Source: Massilia phyllostachyos
GTDB taxonomy: Bacteria; Pseudomonadota; Gammaproteobacteria; Burkholderiales; Burkholderiaceae_D
Direction of reading: 5' to 3'
Assembly (NCBI RefSeq): GCF_021044825.1
Contig: NZ_JAJNOC010000013.1
Span: forward strand, 62,001 to 126,000
Length of the DNA stretch: 64,000 nt
Shown here: piece after piece, positions 9,306-22,500 of the stretch
Position numbering within the stretch: position 1 is the stretch's first letter
Layout: every line of letters starts with the position of its first letter
Notes under the pieces: model-generated
What the model saw: the letters and a program-made list of their open reading frames with translations, nothing else
The model's database searches: none
Told to the model about the DNA's origin: nothing
Translations under genes and position numbers: made by a program

Positions 9306-9866
9306 TCAGATATTGCGCAGCATGCCCCCCTTGGGCGGACGGAAGTCGCGCACGTCGTTGACCAGGCCGGCGGCCTTGGCGTCGCGCGAATTCAGGTGCA
9401 GGTCCGAATACTGGTGGATCGCCCACTGCTCGGGCGTGAGTTCGACGCATTTGCGCAGGATCGATTCGGTGCGGGCGTCGTCGGCGCGCAGGCCTTCGAC
9501 GATGATGTTCAGGGCGTCGGGACGCGAGCCGGGCGAGGCCGTCGCGTGCGACTTGTGCACCATGAAGCGCGCGGTCTCGCTGCAATAGCGCTCGCTGCCG
9601 GACAGGTAGAGGATCACGGCGATCGACGCCACCGCCCCGCCGTTGTACATCACGAACTTGATCGGCGAGTTCGCCAGGAAGTTATACAGGCACAGGCCGT
9701 CGCTGACGTAGCCGCCGTTCGACTGCACCATGATATGGGCGGTCTCGATGCCGTCTTCGGTCATCATCGACACCGCCTCGAACACGCGGTGCACCATGTC
9801 ACTGTTGACGTCGCCAGACAGGGTGAACCAGGCTTCCTTTACTCCTTGCGCTTTGTCTTCGCTCAT
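9306..9866 (-). CDS. ClpP-like serine protease (ClpP/crotonase fold)
   Basis: A 186-residue ClpP-family protein, shorter and more divergent than housekeeping ClpP. The nucleophile is Ser81 in GGAVASIAV (ClpP: G.AASM) and the catalytic His is His104 in ARFMVHKS. A C-terminal RDAKAAGLVNDV block matches the ClpP ending. The early QSNGGYVSDGL segment matches the SPGG oxyanion region loosely. ATG at 9866 is preferred: GGGA lies 7 bases upstream, while the ATG at 9872 almost touches it. No Clp ATPase gene is adjacent. It is probably an orphan paralogue of unknown substrate. Confidence 0.75.
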   Translation of the reverse strand: MSEDKAQGVKEAWFTLSGDVNSDMVHRVFEAVSMMTEDGIETAHIMVQSNGGYVSDGLCLYNFLANSPIKFVMYNGGAVASIAVILYLSGSERYCSETARFMVHKSHATASPGSRPDALNIIVEGLRADDARTESILRKCVELTPEQWAIHQYSDLHLNSRDAKAAGLVNDVRDFRPPKGGMLRNI

Positions 9867-10011
9867 TGTCATGTCCCACTGCAAAGTGTGTGCGATAAGT
9901 GTAGCAAAACACGTCGAAACATCACTTTGCCCCTGCCCCAATAGTGTGCGGCAATGCTTTGCAGCAATCATTTCAGGACCGTCTCTCCCCTATGGCGACC
10001 CACCCCTCCGG

Positions 10012-10040
10012 TTGACACCGAACGGAGGGTGGCATATGCT
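10012..10040 (+). promoter_or_regulatory. Promoter of the gcv operon
   Basis: Perfect -35 TTGACA (10012-10017), a 17-base spacer and TATGCT (10035-10040). The predicted start near 10047 falls a few bases before the first riboswitch aptamer, which supports the call. Confidence 0.65.
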
Positions 10041-10049
10041 CCGCAGTCT

Positions 10050-10244
10050 TGACCGGGAGAGCGCAGGAACACCTGCCGCCGAAGGGGCACTACCCACAAA
10101 CTCTCAGGCACAAAGGACTGGTCAGGGAGCGGCAGCGCAAGGCGCGGCCGGCTCACACTCTGGAGAGCGGCGCCGCAGACACGGCGCCCACCGAAGGGGC
10201 AGGCGGCGATGCCGCTATCTCTCAGGTACCAAGGACAGAGGGGA
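10050..10244 (+). ncRNA. Tandem glycine riboswitch
   Basis: Two consecutive glycine-type aptamers. Each has a GGGAGAGC/TGGAGAGCG start, a CCGAAGGGGCA core and a CTCTCAGG...AAGGACAGAG-like close. Aptamer 1 spans about 10050-10124 and aptamer 2 about 10155-10244, joined by a short linker. This is the classic cooperative arrangement, which senses glycine and turns on the glycine cleavage genes. The gcvT start is 52 bases downstream. The switch very likely controls gcvT-gcvH. No clear U-run terminator is visible before gcvT, so control may be at translation initiation. Confidence 0.93.
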
Positions 10245-10295
10245 TACAGGCGCCGGCGACGGTGCACGCAACCCTATTCACTGCCCGAGGATTCC

Positions 10296-11414
<1,119 letters not shown>

Positions 11415-11472
11415 ACAGAATAAACAGAACAAACCGTTATACTACCCGCCTCACCCAACCCGGAGCCTGACA

Positions 11473-11853
11473 ATGAACATCCCAACCGACCTGAAATACA
11501 CCGAGTCCCACGAATGGGTCCGCCGCGAGGCTGACGGCACCCTGACCGTCGGCATCACCGAGTACGCGCAGGACGCGCTCGGCGACATCGTGTTCGTCGA
11601 ACTGCCGCAGGTCGGCAAGGCATTCACGGCCGGCGACGACGCCGCCGTGGTCGAGTCGGTCAAGGCCGCCAGCGACATTTACGCGCCGGTCTCGGGCACC
11701 GTCACCGCCGTCAACCAGCCGGTCGCCGATGCGCCGGATTCGATCAACAGCGACGCCTTCGGCGCCTGGCTGTTCAAGCTGCAGCCGAGCGACGCCGGCG
11801 CGTACGACAAGCTGCTGGACGCCGACGCCTACGGCAAGACCACCGGCAACTGA
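11473..11853 (+). CDS. gcvH: Glycine cleavage system H protein
   Basis: Lipoyl carrier protein of 126 residues that shuttles the aminomethyl group from GcvP to GcvT. The lipoylation lysine is Lys64 in the [15 protein letters not shown] motif, which is intact. The N terminus ([11 protein letters not shown]) is typical. CGGAGCC precedes the ATG by 6 bases. It lies 58 bases after gcvT. A strong intrinsic terminator begins 16 bases after its stop codon, before gcvP. Confidence 0.97.
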   Translation: MNIPTDLKYTESHEWVRREADGTLTVGITEYAQDALGDIVFVELPQVGKAFTAGDDAAVVESVKAASDIYAPVSGTVTAVNQPVADAPDSINSDAFGAWLFKLQPSDAGAYDKLLDADAYGKTTGN

Positions 11854-11869
11854 CCCGGTATTGAATGAC

Positions 11870-11898
11870 GGTGCGCCTGCGGGCGCACCTTTTGTTTT
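11870..11898 (+). terminator. Intrinsic terminator between gcvH and gcvP
   Basis: Perfect 8-bp stem GGTGCGCC/GGCGCACC (11870-11877 and 11882-11889), 4-base loop, followed at once by TTTTGTTTT. It is a textbook intrinsic terminator inside what is usually one operon, so it should cut gcvP transcription unless read-through or a second promoter supplies it. Confidence 0.85.
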
Positions 11899-11949
11899 GC
11901 GGCCCCGCCCCGATCTCCTCCGAATCTCCCCTGCTCTCCTGAATTGACC

Positions 11950-14829
<2,880 letters not shown>

Positions 14830-14838
14830 GTAGGACGG

Positions 14839-16518
14839 TTACTTGCGGCTCGATGCGAGCCGCAAGTGCGCGCGTTCGTGACGGCGGCGTTCCCTGGGCA
14901 AGTCCCGGGAAACGCCGCTTTCCTTTTGTGGCGCCGGTTTCATCGGCGCGGCAGCAGGGGTCTCGGGGTCGTCCAGGCGGAAGCTGGCCACCGTGCGCGA
15001 CAGCGACAGCGCGTGGGTCTGCAGGGTGCGCGCCGCGGCCGCCGCTTCTTCCACCAGCACGCAGTTGCGCTGGGTGACTTCGTCCATGCGCACGATCGCC
15101 GCGTCGACCTCGCGCAGGCGCGCGCCCTGCCCCAGGCTGTCGGTCTGGATCCGGCCGACGATGTCCTCGACGGCGCGCACCGAACCGGAGACCTGGGCCA
15201 GGCTGCTGCCGGCGGCGAGCGCCGAACCGGCGCAGCGGTCGATCTCGAGCACGGAGCGCGCCGCCAGTTCGCGCACTTCGCGCGCCGCGCCGGCCGCGCG
15301 CTGGGCCAGCTGGCGCACCTGGCCGGCGGCGTCGGCAAACGCGCGTCCCGCCTCGTCGCTGCGCGCCGCATCCAGCGCGGCGTTCAGCGCCAGCGAGCCG
15401 GCTTCGCTGGCGATGGCGTCGATGGCGCCCGCCACCTCGGCCGCGCGCAGCGCATCTTCCTTCACCGCCGCCATGGTCGCGGCCAGGCATTCCACATTGA
15501 TCTTGCCGAACTGCGCGCTGTGGGCCGCGCTGCGCGCCAGGCCATCGGCGCTGAGGGCGTCGTCATGGCCGGCGCGCGCCGCTTCGTGCAGCGACTGGAT
15601 CGAGGCCGCAGTCTCGCGCAGCGCGCGCTGGCGGTACACGGCGCGGCCCTGCATGCCCAGGCTGCCCAGGGTGATGTCGCGCGAGGCGCTGCCGATGGTG
15701 CGTGCCGATTCCAGCACCGAACGCAGGGTGCCGCTCAGGTTGCGGATGCCGGCGTCCAGCGCGCGCGAAGTCTCGCCGATCTCGTCGCGCCCATAGTCGT
15801 GTTCGCGGATGGTGAGGTCGCCCTTGGCCAGGCCGAGGGCGGCGGCCCCGATGGCCCGGATGTCGCGCAGCAGCACGCGCCGCACCGCCATCGTGATCGC
15901 CAGCGACACGCCGACCGCCAGCACCACCACCACCGGCATCAGGGCGGCGCTGAGGCGGAAGTCGGCGGCGGCGCTGTCCGAGGCTTGCTCCGACAGCTCG
16001 CGTTCGAGCGCCGCCAGCATCGCCATGCGCTGGGCCATCAGGGCAAAGGCGGCTTCCGGCTTGATCATGGCGTTGGCGCCGATGGTCTCGTCGGACTCGG
16101 CCAGCTCGACCACTTCGCGCGCCGCCTTCACATAGACCAGGTGGGCGCTGGCGGCCTGTTCGACGTAGCGGCGTTCGCGGCTCCCGGGCGGGGTCAGGCG
16201 GCTCAGCGCGGCGAATGAACGTTCGATGGCCTCGTGCTGGCGCTTGACGCCGGCGGCCAGGCCCTCGATCCGGCTGTGCGAAAAGCTGCTGCCGAGCCAG
16301 GTGAGCAGCTTGTAGGTGTCGGCATGCACGCGCTGGGCCTGTTCGGCCAGGCCGGCCGCGCTGCGCATCTGGACCGCGCGCGGGCCGACGATGTCCTGCA
16401 GAGAGGCATGCTGGCGCACCATCGCGTAATAGGCGCCGCTCGACAGCAGCACCAGGAGCAGCAGGACGACGCCTGGTGCGAGCAGCAGCTTGGGACCGAT
16501 CTTCAGGCGCGACAGCAT
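14839..16518 (-). CDS. Methyl-accepting chemotaxis-like protein with degenerate signalling tip
   Basis: Membrane receptor-like protein of 559 residues. Membrane segments lie at about residues 10-30 and 195-217, with a helical periplasmic sensor between them, a HAMP-like segment, and an Ala-rich coiled-coil signalling domain. The hairpin tip that binds CheA/CheW is altered: SEAGSLALNAALDAARSDEAGRAFADAAGQ is split from the canonical FQTNILALNAA...GE.GRGFA..A pattern, with EAGS in place of QTNI. The C terminus is basic, with no CheR-docking pentapeptide. ATG at 16518 has GGAGG 4 bases upstream. No che genes are nearby, so function in chemotaxis is uncertain. Confidence 0.75.
   Translation of the reverse strand: MLSRLKIGPKLLLAPGVVLLLLVLLSSGAYYAMVRQHASLQDIVGPRAVQMRSAAGLAEQAQRVHADTYKLLTWLGSSFSHSRIEGLAAGVKRQHEAIERSFAALSRLTPPGSRERRYVEQAASAHLVYVKAAREVVELAESDETIGANAMIKPEAAFALMAQRMAMLAALERELSEQASDSAAADFRLSAALMPVVVVLAVGVSLAITMAVRRVLLRDIRAIGAAALGLAKGDLTIREHDYGRDEIGETSRALDAGIRNLSGTLRSVLESARTIGSASRDITLGSLGMQGRAVYRQRALRETAASIQSLHEAARAGHDDALSADGLARSAAHSAQFGKINVECLAATMAAVKEDALRAAEVAGAIDAIASEAGSLALNAALDAARSDEAGRAFADAAGQVRQLAQRAAGAAREVRELAARSVLEIDRCAGSALAAGSSLAQVSGSVRAVEDIVGRIQTDSLGQGARLREVDAAIVRMDEVTQRNCVLVEEAAAAARTLQTHALSLSRTVASFRLDDPETPAAAPMKPAPQKESGVSRDLPRERRRHERAHLRLASSRK
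14841..14867. terminator. Hairpin between convergent gcvP and the receptor gene
   Basis: Perfect 11-bp stem ACTTGCGGCTC/GAGCCGCAAGT with a 5-base loop, 12 bases after the gcvP stop and inside the last codons of the convergent receptor gene. There is no U-run on either strand, so it is only a candidate bidirectional terminator. Confidence 0.4.
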
Positions 16519-16710
16519 GATGCCTCCATGGTGTTGACAGCGCCCTATTTCCTGAGCGCATTCAGCCAATCTACGCGGTTCATTCCCGGGAAGATTTGCG
16601 CTGGCGCAGACCGGCTATGGCGGACGTGGCAAAGCGCAAACAGCTGTCCCAGGAAACATCGATGCCCGCTGGAGTTCCGAATACGGCATCAGCCCGGTTA
16701 CACTGTCGGC

Positions 16711-17691
16711 ATGAGATTCGGGAACATCGCAGCCCCCCTGCGCCGCCACGGCCGCCTGCTCGCCGTGTGCGGGCTGTCGGTCCTGCTGCACGCGGCCGTC
16801 ATCGCGTGGCTCGATACGCGGATGTCGGCGCCGCTGCCCCTGATCGGCAACGCGCCGCTGGCGGTGCGGCTGGCCGGCGTCGCACCCGCAGCACCTCCCG
16901 CACCCGCCCCTCCCGCCACGCCTGCGGCCGCCCCCGCGACAGCCACGCCGGACTTGCCGGCCCCTGCGCCGCTGCAGGCCGATGCACCCGCCGCCATCCC
17001 CTTGCAGGCCGCGGCTGCGCAGCCGTCCCCGGCGCCGGCCGGCGGCGGCGTCGCAGCGGTCGAGATGCCGAGCCGCTACCGGGTCGCGGTGCCCCCCAGC
17101 GCGTCCTTGCGCTATGAGGTGCGCGGCGGCGCAGGCAGCGCCGGTGAAGCGACCCTGAACTGGGAAACCGACGGCGTCGGTTACCGCCTGGCGGTGGACG
17201 GCATCCTGGGAGACATCGAGAGCGAAGGCGCCACCGACGACGCCGGCATTGCGCCGCGCCAGGCCCGCTACCGCCAGGGCGCCGGCAGCGCCGGCATCGC
17301 CTTCGACCGGGAGCGCGGCGCGATCGTGCTGGAAAGCCTGGGACGCAGCGTGCAGGACGCCACGGGCAGCCAGGACGGCGCCACGCTGCTGATGCAACTG
17401 GTGGGCATCGGGCTGGCCGATCCGGACCAGATGCAGGATACGGTCGATCTCTACGTGGGGCGGCCGGATGGGGCGGCGGTGGAACGCTTCCAGGTGCTGG
17501 GGCGGGAGAGAATCACCACGCCGCTGGGGGCGATGGAGACGCTGCACTTGGCGCGGGCCGGCAAGGCGGCGCTCGAGGTCTGGCTGGCGCCGGGACAGGG
17601 CTGGCTGCCGGTGCAGCTGCGGGCGACGGCGCCGGATGGCAGCGTGCGCACGCAAGTAATCAAGCAGATCGTGCGGCAACCCGCACCGTAA
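16711..17691 (+). CDS. DUF3108 domain protein with TonB-like N terminus
   Basis: A 326-residue envelope protein of unknown function. One membrane segment lies at about residues 14-32, followed by a Pro/Ala-rich linker at about 50-115 reminiscent of TonB. A beta-rich C-terminal domain from about residue 125 (SLRYEVRGG...) matches DUF3108 in character. ATG at 16711 is chosen because the membrane anchor follows it directly; the frame is open much further upstream but only as a shadow of the divergent receptor gene. A strong hairpin follows. DUF3108 genes often lie near purine-related genes in Burkholderiales, which is not seen here. Confidence 0.65.
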   Translation: MRFGNIAAPLRRHGRLLAVCGLSVLLHAAVIAWLDTRMSAPLPLIGNAPLAVRLAGVAPAAPPAPAPPATPAAAPATATPDLPAPAPLQADAPAAIPLQAAAAQPSPAPAGGGVAAVEMPSRYRVAVPPSASLRYEVRGGAGSAGEATLNWETDGVGYRLAVDGILGDIESEGATDDAGIAPRQARYRQGAGSAGIAFDRERGAIVLESLGRSVQDATGSQDGATLLMQLVGIGLADPDQMQDTVDLYVGRPDGAAVERFQVLGRERITTPLGAMETLHLARAGKAALEVWLAPGQGWLPVQLRATAPDGSVRTQVIKQIVRQPAP

Positions 17692-17699
17692 CTTCTTCC

Positions 17700-17755
17700 G
17701 TTAGCCGAAAGACCGTCGCACCGGCCTGCGCCGGTGCGACGGATCGAGGGCTAAC
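17700..17755. terminator. Long palindrome between convergent DUF3108 gene and prfC
   Basis: Inner perfect 12-bp stem CCGTCGCACCGG/CCGGTGCGACGG (17713-17724 and 17731-17742) with a 6-base loop, and an outer 7-bp arm GTTAGCC/GGCTAAC (17700-17706 and 17749-17755). It fills the gap between two convergent genes and probably serves both as terminator, although no U-run follows. Confidence 0.5.
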
Positions 17756-17758
17756 GAA

Positions 17759-19441
17759 TCAACCCAGCTTCGCCGCGTGCTCGCGCGTCGCGTGGAAGGT
17801 CAGCTTCGGCCAGCGTTCCTGGGTCAGGCGCAGGTTGACGCCGGACGTGGCCAGGAAGGCCATATTGCCCGCCGCATCGTAGGCAACCTGGTGCCCCAGC
17901 TGGTTCTCGAAGTCCGACAGCGACTTCTTGTCCTCGCTCGACACCCAGCGCGCGCTCGAGATGCTGCTGCTTTCGAACACGGCGTCCACGCCGTATTCGT
18001 TGAGCAGGCGGCTGGCCACGACCTCGAACTGCAGCACGCCGACCGCGCCCAGGATCAGGTCCGAACCCAGCACCGGCTTGAACACCTGCACCGCGCCCTC
18101 TTCGCCCAGCTGCTGCAAGCCCTTGTGCAGCTGCTTGACCTTCAGCGGATTCCGGATGCGCACCGTGCGGAACAGCTCCGGCGCGAAGTACGGGATGCCG
18201 GTGAAGGTCAGCAGCTCGCCTTCCGAGAAGCTGTCGCCGATCTGCATATTGCCGTGGTTCGGCAGGCCGATGATGTCGCCCGCGTAGGCTTCCTCGACCT
18301 GTTCGCGGCTCGACGCCATGAAGGTCACCACCGACGAGAGCTTGACTTCGCGGCCGAGGCGCAGGTGCTTGACCTTCATGCCCTTCTCGAAGCGCCCCGA
18401 GCATACGCGGAGAAAAGCGATGCGGTCGCGGTGGGCCGGGTCCATATTGGCCTGGATCTTGAACACGAAGCCGGAGAACTTCGGCTCGACCGGCGCGACC
18501 GCGCGCACGGTGGCGTCGCGTTCGCGCGGCGCCGGAGCCCAGTCGACCAGGGCCGAGAGGATCTCGCGCACGCCGAAGTTGTTGATCGCGGAGCCGAAGA
18601 ATACCGGGGTCTGCACGCCCGACAGGAAGCGCTCGAGGTCGAACACGTGGGAGGCGCCGTGCACCAGTTCCACTTCCATCTTGAGCTGCTCGATCTCGAG
18701 CGGGAACATCTCGGCCAGTTTCGGGTTGTCGATGCCCTTGACGATCTCGAAGGCGCCGTCGGCCTTTTCCTCGCCCGCCTTGAACAGCATGATCTCGTCC
18801 TTCAGCAGGTGGTAGACCCCGCGGAAGTTCTTGCCCATGCCGATCGGCCAGGTCACCGGCGCGCACTCGATCTTCAGCACCGACTCGACCTCGTCGAGCA
18901 GCTCGAGCGGATCGCGGGTCTCGCGGTCCATCTTGTTCATGAAGGTGACGATCGGGGTGTCGCGCATGCGGCAGACGTCGAGCAGCTTGATGGTCTGCTC
19001 TTCCACGCCCTTGGCCGCGTCGATCACCATCAGCGCCGAGTCGACCGCGGTCAGGACCCGGTAGGTGTCTTCCGAGAAGTCCTGGTGGCCCGGGGTGTCG
19101 AGCAGGTTGATCACGTGCTCGCGGAACTCGAACTGCATCACGGACGAGGCGACCGAGATGCCGCGCTGCTTCTCGATGTCCATCCAGTCCGAGGTCGCGT
19201 GGCGGCCGCTCTTGCGGCCCTTGACGGTGCCGGCCAGCTGGATCGCGCCCGAGAACAGCAGCAGCTTCTCGGTCAGCGTGGTTTTACCGGCGTCGGGGTG
19301 GGAAATGATGCCGAAGGTGCGGCGGCGCGCGGTTTCGCGCGCGATCTGGCCGGCCTGGCGGTCGCTGTTGGTGTTCGTACTGCTGGCGCCATCGGCGCTG
19401 GCAGCGCTGTCGTCGGCGGTGAAATCGGTGTCGTTGGCCAT
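17759..19441 (-). CDS. prfC: Peptide chain release factor 3
   Basis: Translational GTPase that removes RF1/RF2 from the ribosome after peptide release. The 560-residue protein has the P-loop [14 protein letters not shown] (about residues 46-59), the [14 protein letters not shown] switch II and the NKMDRE base-specificity motif. It carries about 30 extra N-terminal residues, Ser/Thr/Asp/Asn-rich, compared with E. coli RF3 (529 residues). ATG at 19441 has AAGG 7 bases upstream; a TTG 15 bases further up is also open. Single gene. Confidence 0.95.
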   Translation of the reverse strand: MANDTDFTADDSAASADGASSTNTNSDRQAGQIARETARRRTFGIISHPDAGKTTLTEKLLLFSGAIQLAGTVKGRKSGRHATSDWMDIEKQRGISVASSVMQFEFREHVINLLDTPGHQDFSEDTYRVLTAVDSALMVIDAAKGVEEQTIKLLDVCRMRDTPIVTFMNKMDRETRDPLELLDEVESVLKIECAPVTWPIGMGKNFRGVYHLLKDEIMLFKAGEEKADGAFEIVKGIDNPKLAEMFPLEIEQLKMEVELVHGASHVFDLERFLSGVQTPVFFGSAINNFGVREILSALVDWAPAPRERDATVRAVAPVEPKFSGFVFKIQANMDPAHRDRIAFLRVCSGRFEKGMKVKHLRLGREVKLSSVVTFMASSREQVEEAYAGDIIGLPNHGNMQIGDSFSEGELLTFTGIPYFAPELFRTVRIRNPLKVKQLHKGLQQLGEEGAVQVFKPVLGSDLILGAVGVLQFEVVASRLLNEYGVDAVFESSSISSARWVSSEDKKSLSDFENQLGHQVAYDAAGNMAFLATSGVNLRLTQERWPKLTFHATREHAAKLG

Positions 19442-19516
19442 AGTCGAGCCTTGCAAATCGGCCCAGGTAAGAAAACCCTCGATTTTACCGATTCCGGCGC
19501 GCCCCGTGTGAAGATT

Positions 19517-19544
19517 CGCGCCCCGGCGTGCCAGCCGGGGCGCG
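19517..19544 (-). terminator. Hairpin after pilY1
   Basis: Perfect 11-bp GC-rich stem CGCGCCCCGGC/GCCGGGGCGCG with a 6-base loop, starting 16 bases after the pilY1 stop on the minus strand. The tail AATCTTC is only weakly U-rich. Likely end of the pilus operon. Confidence 0.55.
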
Positions 19545-19560
19545 CAGTACCATCACACGC

Positions 19561-22500
19561 TCATTCGCGCACCCGGCGCACGCCCGAGCGGCGGGTCGGG
19601 ATCTTGACCGCCGAGGTGGTCGGCACCTTGATGATGCCGCCGGTGGCCGGCGTCGCCAGCGTGTAGGTCGAGCCGTCCGGCAGGCTGATGTCGGTCGAAC
19701 CCACCACGCCCGCATTGTTCGATAGTGTCTGGCCGCTGCCCTTGCCGGTGCACAGGTCGAAGCCGTAGATGTTGGACGTGCCGCCCACCGAGCAGGACGA
19801 GGACGAACTCGGGATGTTGGTCACGACCCGCAGCGTGCCGAGCACGATATTGGGGTCGAGGTTGACGCGCTCGCCCGCGTTGCGGTCGAAGTCGACGTAC
19901 CAGCCGGCGTGCTTCGACAGGTCGACCGCAGCGCCGTCGCTGGCGTACAGGTCGCCCGCCGCGGTGGTGGTCTTGGTCAGGGTCATCTTGATCATGCTGG
20001 ACGTTGTCCGCCACTGGGCCGCGCTCACCGCCACACCGGTGTCGCCCAGCACATAGGCCGATTGCACCGCCGTGTTGCCGATGTCGCCGATGTCGAGCAA
20101 CCGTCCGGTGCCGAAGGCCACGACGCGCTGTACGTCCAGCGTCTTGCTGCCGTCGGTGTTGGTGCGTTCGACCTGGCACAAGGCCACGTCCGGACGGGTG
20201 GTGATCGGCTGGTTGGCGCCGGCGTCGCCCATCTTGATGGTGCGCACCGTGCCGGGGCTGGTGAAGTCGAAGCGCCACATCTGGCCCTGGTTGTCGCCCC
20301 CGTAGACATAGGTGACCAAAGGATCGATGGTCGGGTTCTCGGTGATCGCGGTGATCTTGGCGAAGCCCGAGGGCGTGGTGGTGGTGCCGGCATTGGTGCT
20401 GATCCGGTCCAGCACCTGCCCGGTCGCGACGTCCACCACGAACAGGAAGCCCTTGCCGCTGCCGGTATTCACGCCGTCGGTTCCCGGGATATTGTTGTAG
20501 CCCGAAGTCAGGAACACCACCCAACGCTCGGCGCCGCTGGCGTTCTTCCAGGTGCCGAACTGCGCGTTGCCGAAGGACAGGCCGATCTCCGGCTCGTAGT
20601 TGATGCCACTGCAGACGCTGGCGTCGGCGCACAATTCCCACAGCCCGCGCGGCTGGGCCGGATCGGTGACGTCGAGCGCATAGTAACCGCGTCCGCCGGC
20701 GTTCAGGCCGCCGACCAGCACGGTGCGCCATTCGCCGTTGATCTGGACGTCGGCCGTTTCCGGCGAACCGTCCACGGTGTACTGGTGGTTGACGCCGTAG
20801 TTGACGCTCGCCTGCAGGTGCAGCTTCTTCATCGTGATGCGCGGCACGTAAGCCCACAGCTCCTCACCATCGGTGGATGCGAAGGCGTGCAGCATGCCGT
20901 CGTTGGCCGCGGCGTAGACGGTGCCGGGACGGTCGGCGTTGTCCACTGCGAAGTCCTCGTAGCCGGCGCGCGGATACTTCTTGCGCGGATCGCGCACGAA
21001 GGCCGGCTTGGCCGATGCGATGTCGCCCAGCACCAGCGGCACGGTGCTGCTCATGCCCTGCGGGATGGTCTCGGAGCGGGAGTAGGCGCGCATCACGGTG
21101 TCGTCCGCGTACTGCTGCTGCCCGCGCAGCCAGTTGACGACGTTGGCGCCGCTATTGACGATCGCGCGATTGGTGCTCGACAAGTTGGCGCACTGCGACA
21201 TCGCGCCGCACTTGTTGTCGAACCAGGCACGTTCGCCCGCCGACATCTCCGCGTAATCGAAGTCCTTCAGCGCGCGGGTGCCCACGTCCAGCATCAGGAT
21301 CCGGCGCGAGTCCGCGCTGTCTTCCACCTTGCGGCCGACCACGGTCGAGGAATTCCACAGGTCGTTCGCGCCAACGTCGCCGGTGACCGGATCGATCGCA
21401 CGCTTGGTGAGCTGGCCGAACCATTTCACCGTGGTGAAGGTGGCGGAGTAGATGTCGTTGTCGTACTGGGACACGTTTGGGGTCGAGGTGGCGGACGCCG
21501 CCGCGGCGCCCGACTTGACCTCAATGTTCGACAGCGCCGAACGCAGGCCCTCGACCACCTGCAGCGGATCGGACGCCGAGAAATACTTGCCATGGCCGTT
21601 GATGGCCGCGTGCCACAGGTCGTCCACCCGCGACTGGTAGGCAGCCGAGCCGCCGTTGTCGCCGGTCTTCGGGTCAGGCCACACGTATGCGCCGCCGCCG
21701 TTCCACGGACAGCCGCTGGTGACGCCCGTGATCAGCTTGTAGAAGTCACCGCCCTCGCGCACCGCGGTATCGTAGTTCGGCTCGTAGTTCATGATGCCGT
21801 CCACGCCCAGGCCGAGGGTATAGGTCTTCATGTGCAGCCGCTGGTTCTCTCCCGGCGCGGCCGGCACCAGGCCCGGCCTGGTCCAGTCTTCCATGGCCGG
21901 ACGCAGCGAAGTCGTGTCGTCGTTGGAGCCGCCGTTGTACCAGTACAGGGCGACGTCGGCCAGCGAGTTGGCGGTCTGGGAGGTAGCGTCCACGCACCCC
22001 TTGGAGCGCAGGCAGAAACGGCTTGCGCTTTCCGTCTCGTCGTTGCTGACCACCGTGGCCGCGGCGTTGCCGTTCCAGTAGCCGTCGGTGGTGACGATGG
22101 TGAAGTTCTGCTGGCACGGGAATTTCACCACCTGGTTGTCGCCCTGGTATTCATAGGGCGCCTGGTTGGCGTAGAGCTTGCCGATCGCGTGCAGGGCCTG
22201 GCGGATGGGGGTCGACTGGCTGCCGTTCATCGCGTACAAGGTGTCGTACCAGTTGGAGCGGTGGGTGCCGGAGAAGCGGTTCGGCTTCATCATGCTGCCT
22301 TCGGCGGCCGCGCTCGAGAGCGAAGTCAGGCCGACGTTGTAGTTGTCGCCGATCGGCTGGAAGGCCTGGCCGACGGTCGTCTTCATCATCTGGTTGCGCG
22401 TCTTGTAGTACGCGTACCAGTTGGCGAAGTTGGTCATTTCCTCGTCGTAGCTGCAGCTGGTCTCGGCAGCGCAGTCGCTGCGGCCCAGGCTCTTCGGATA

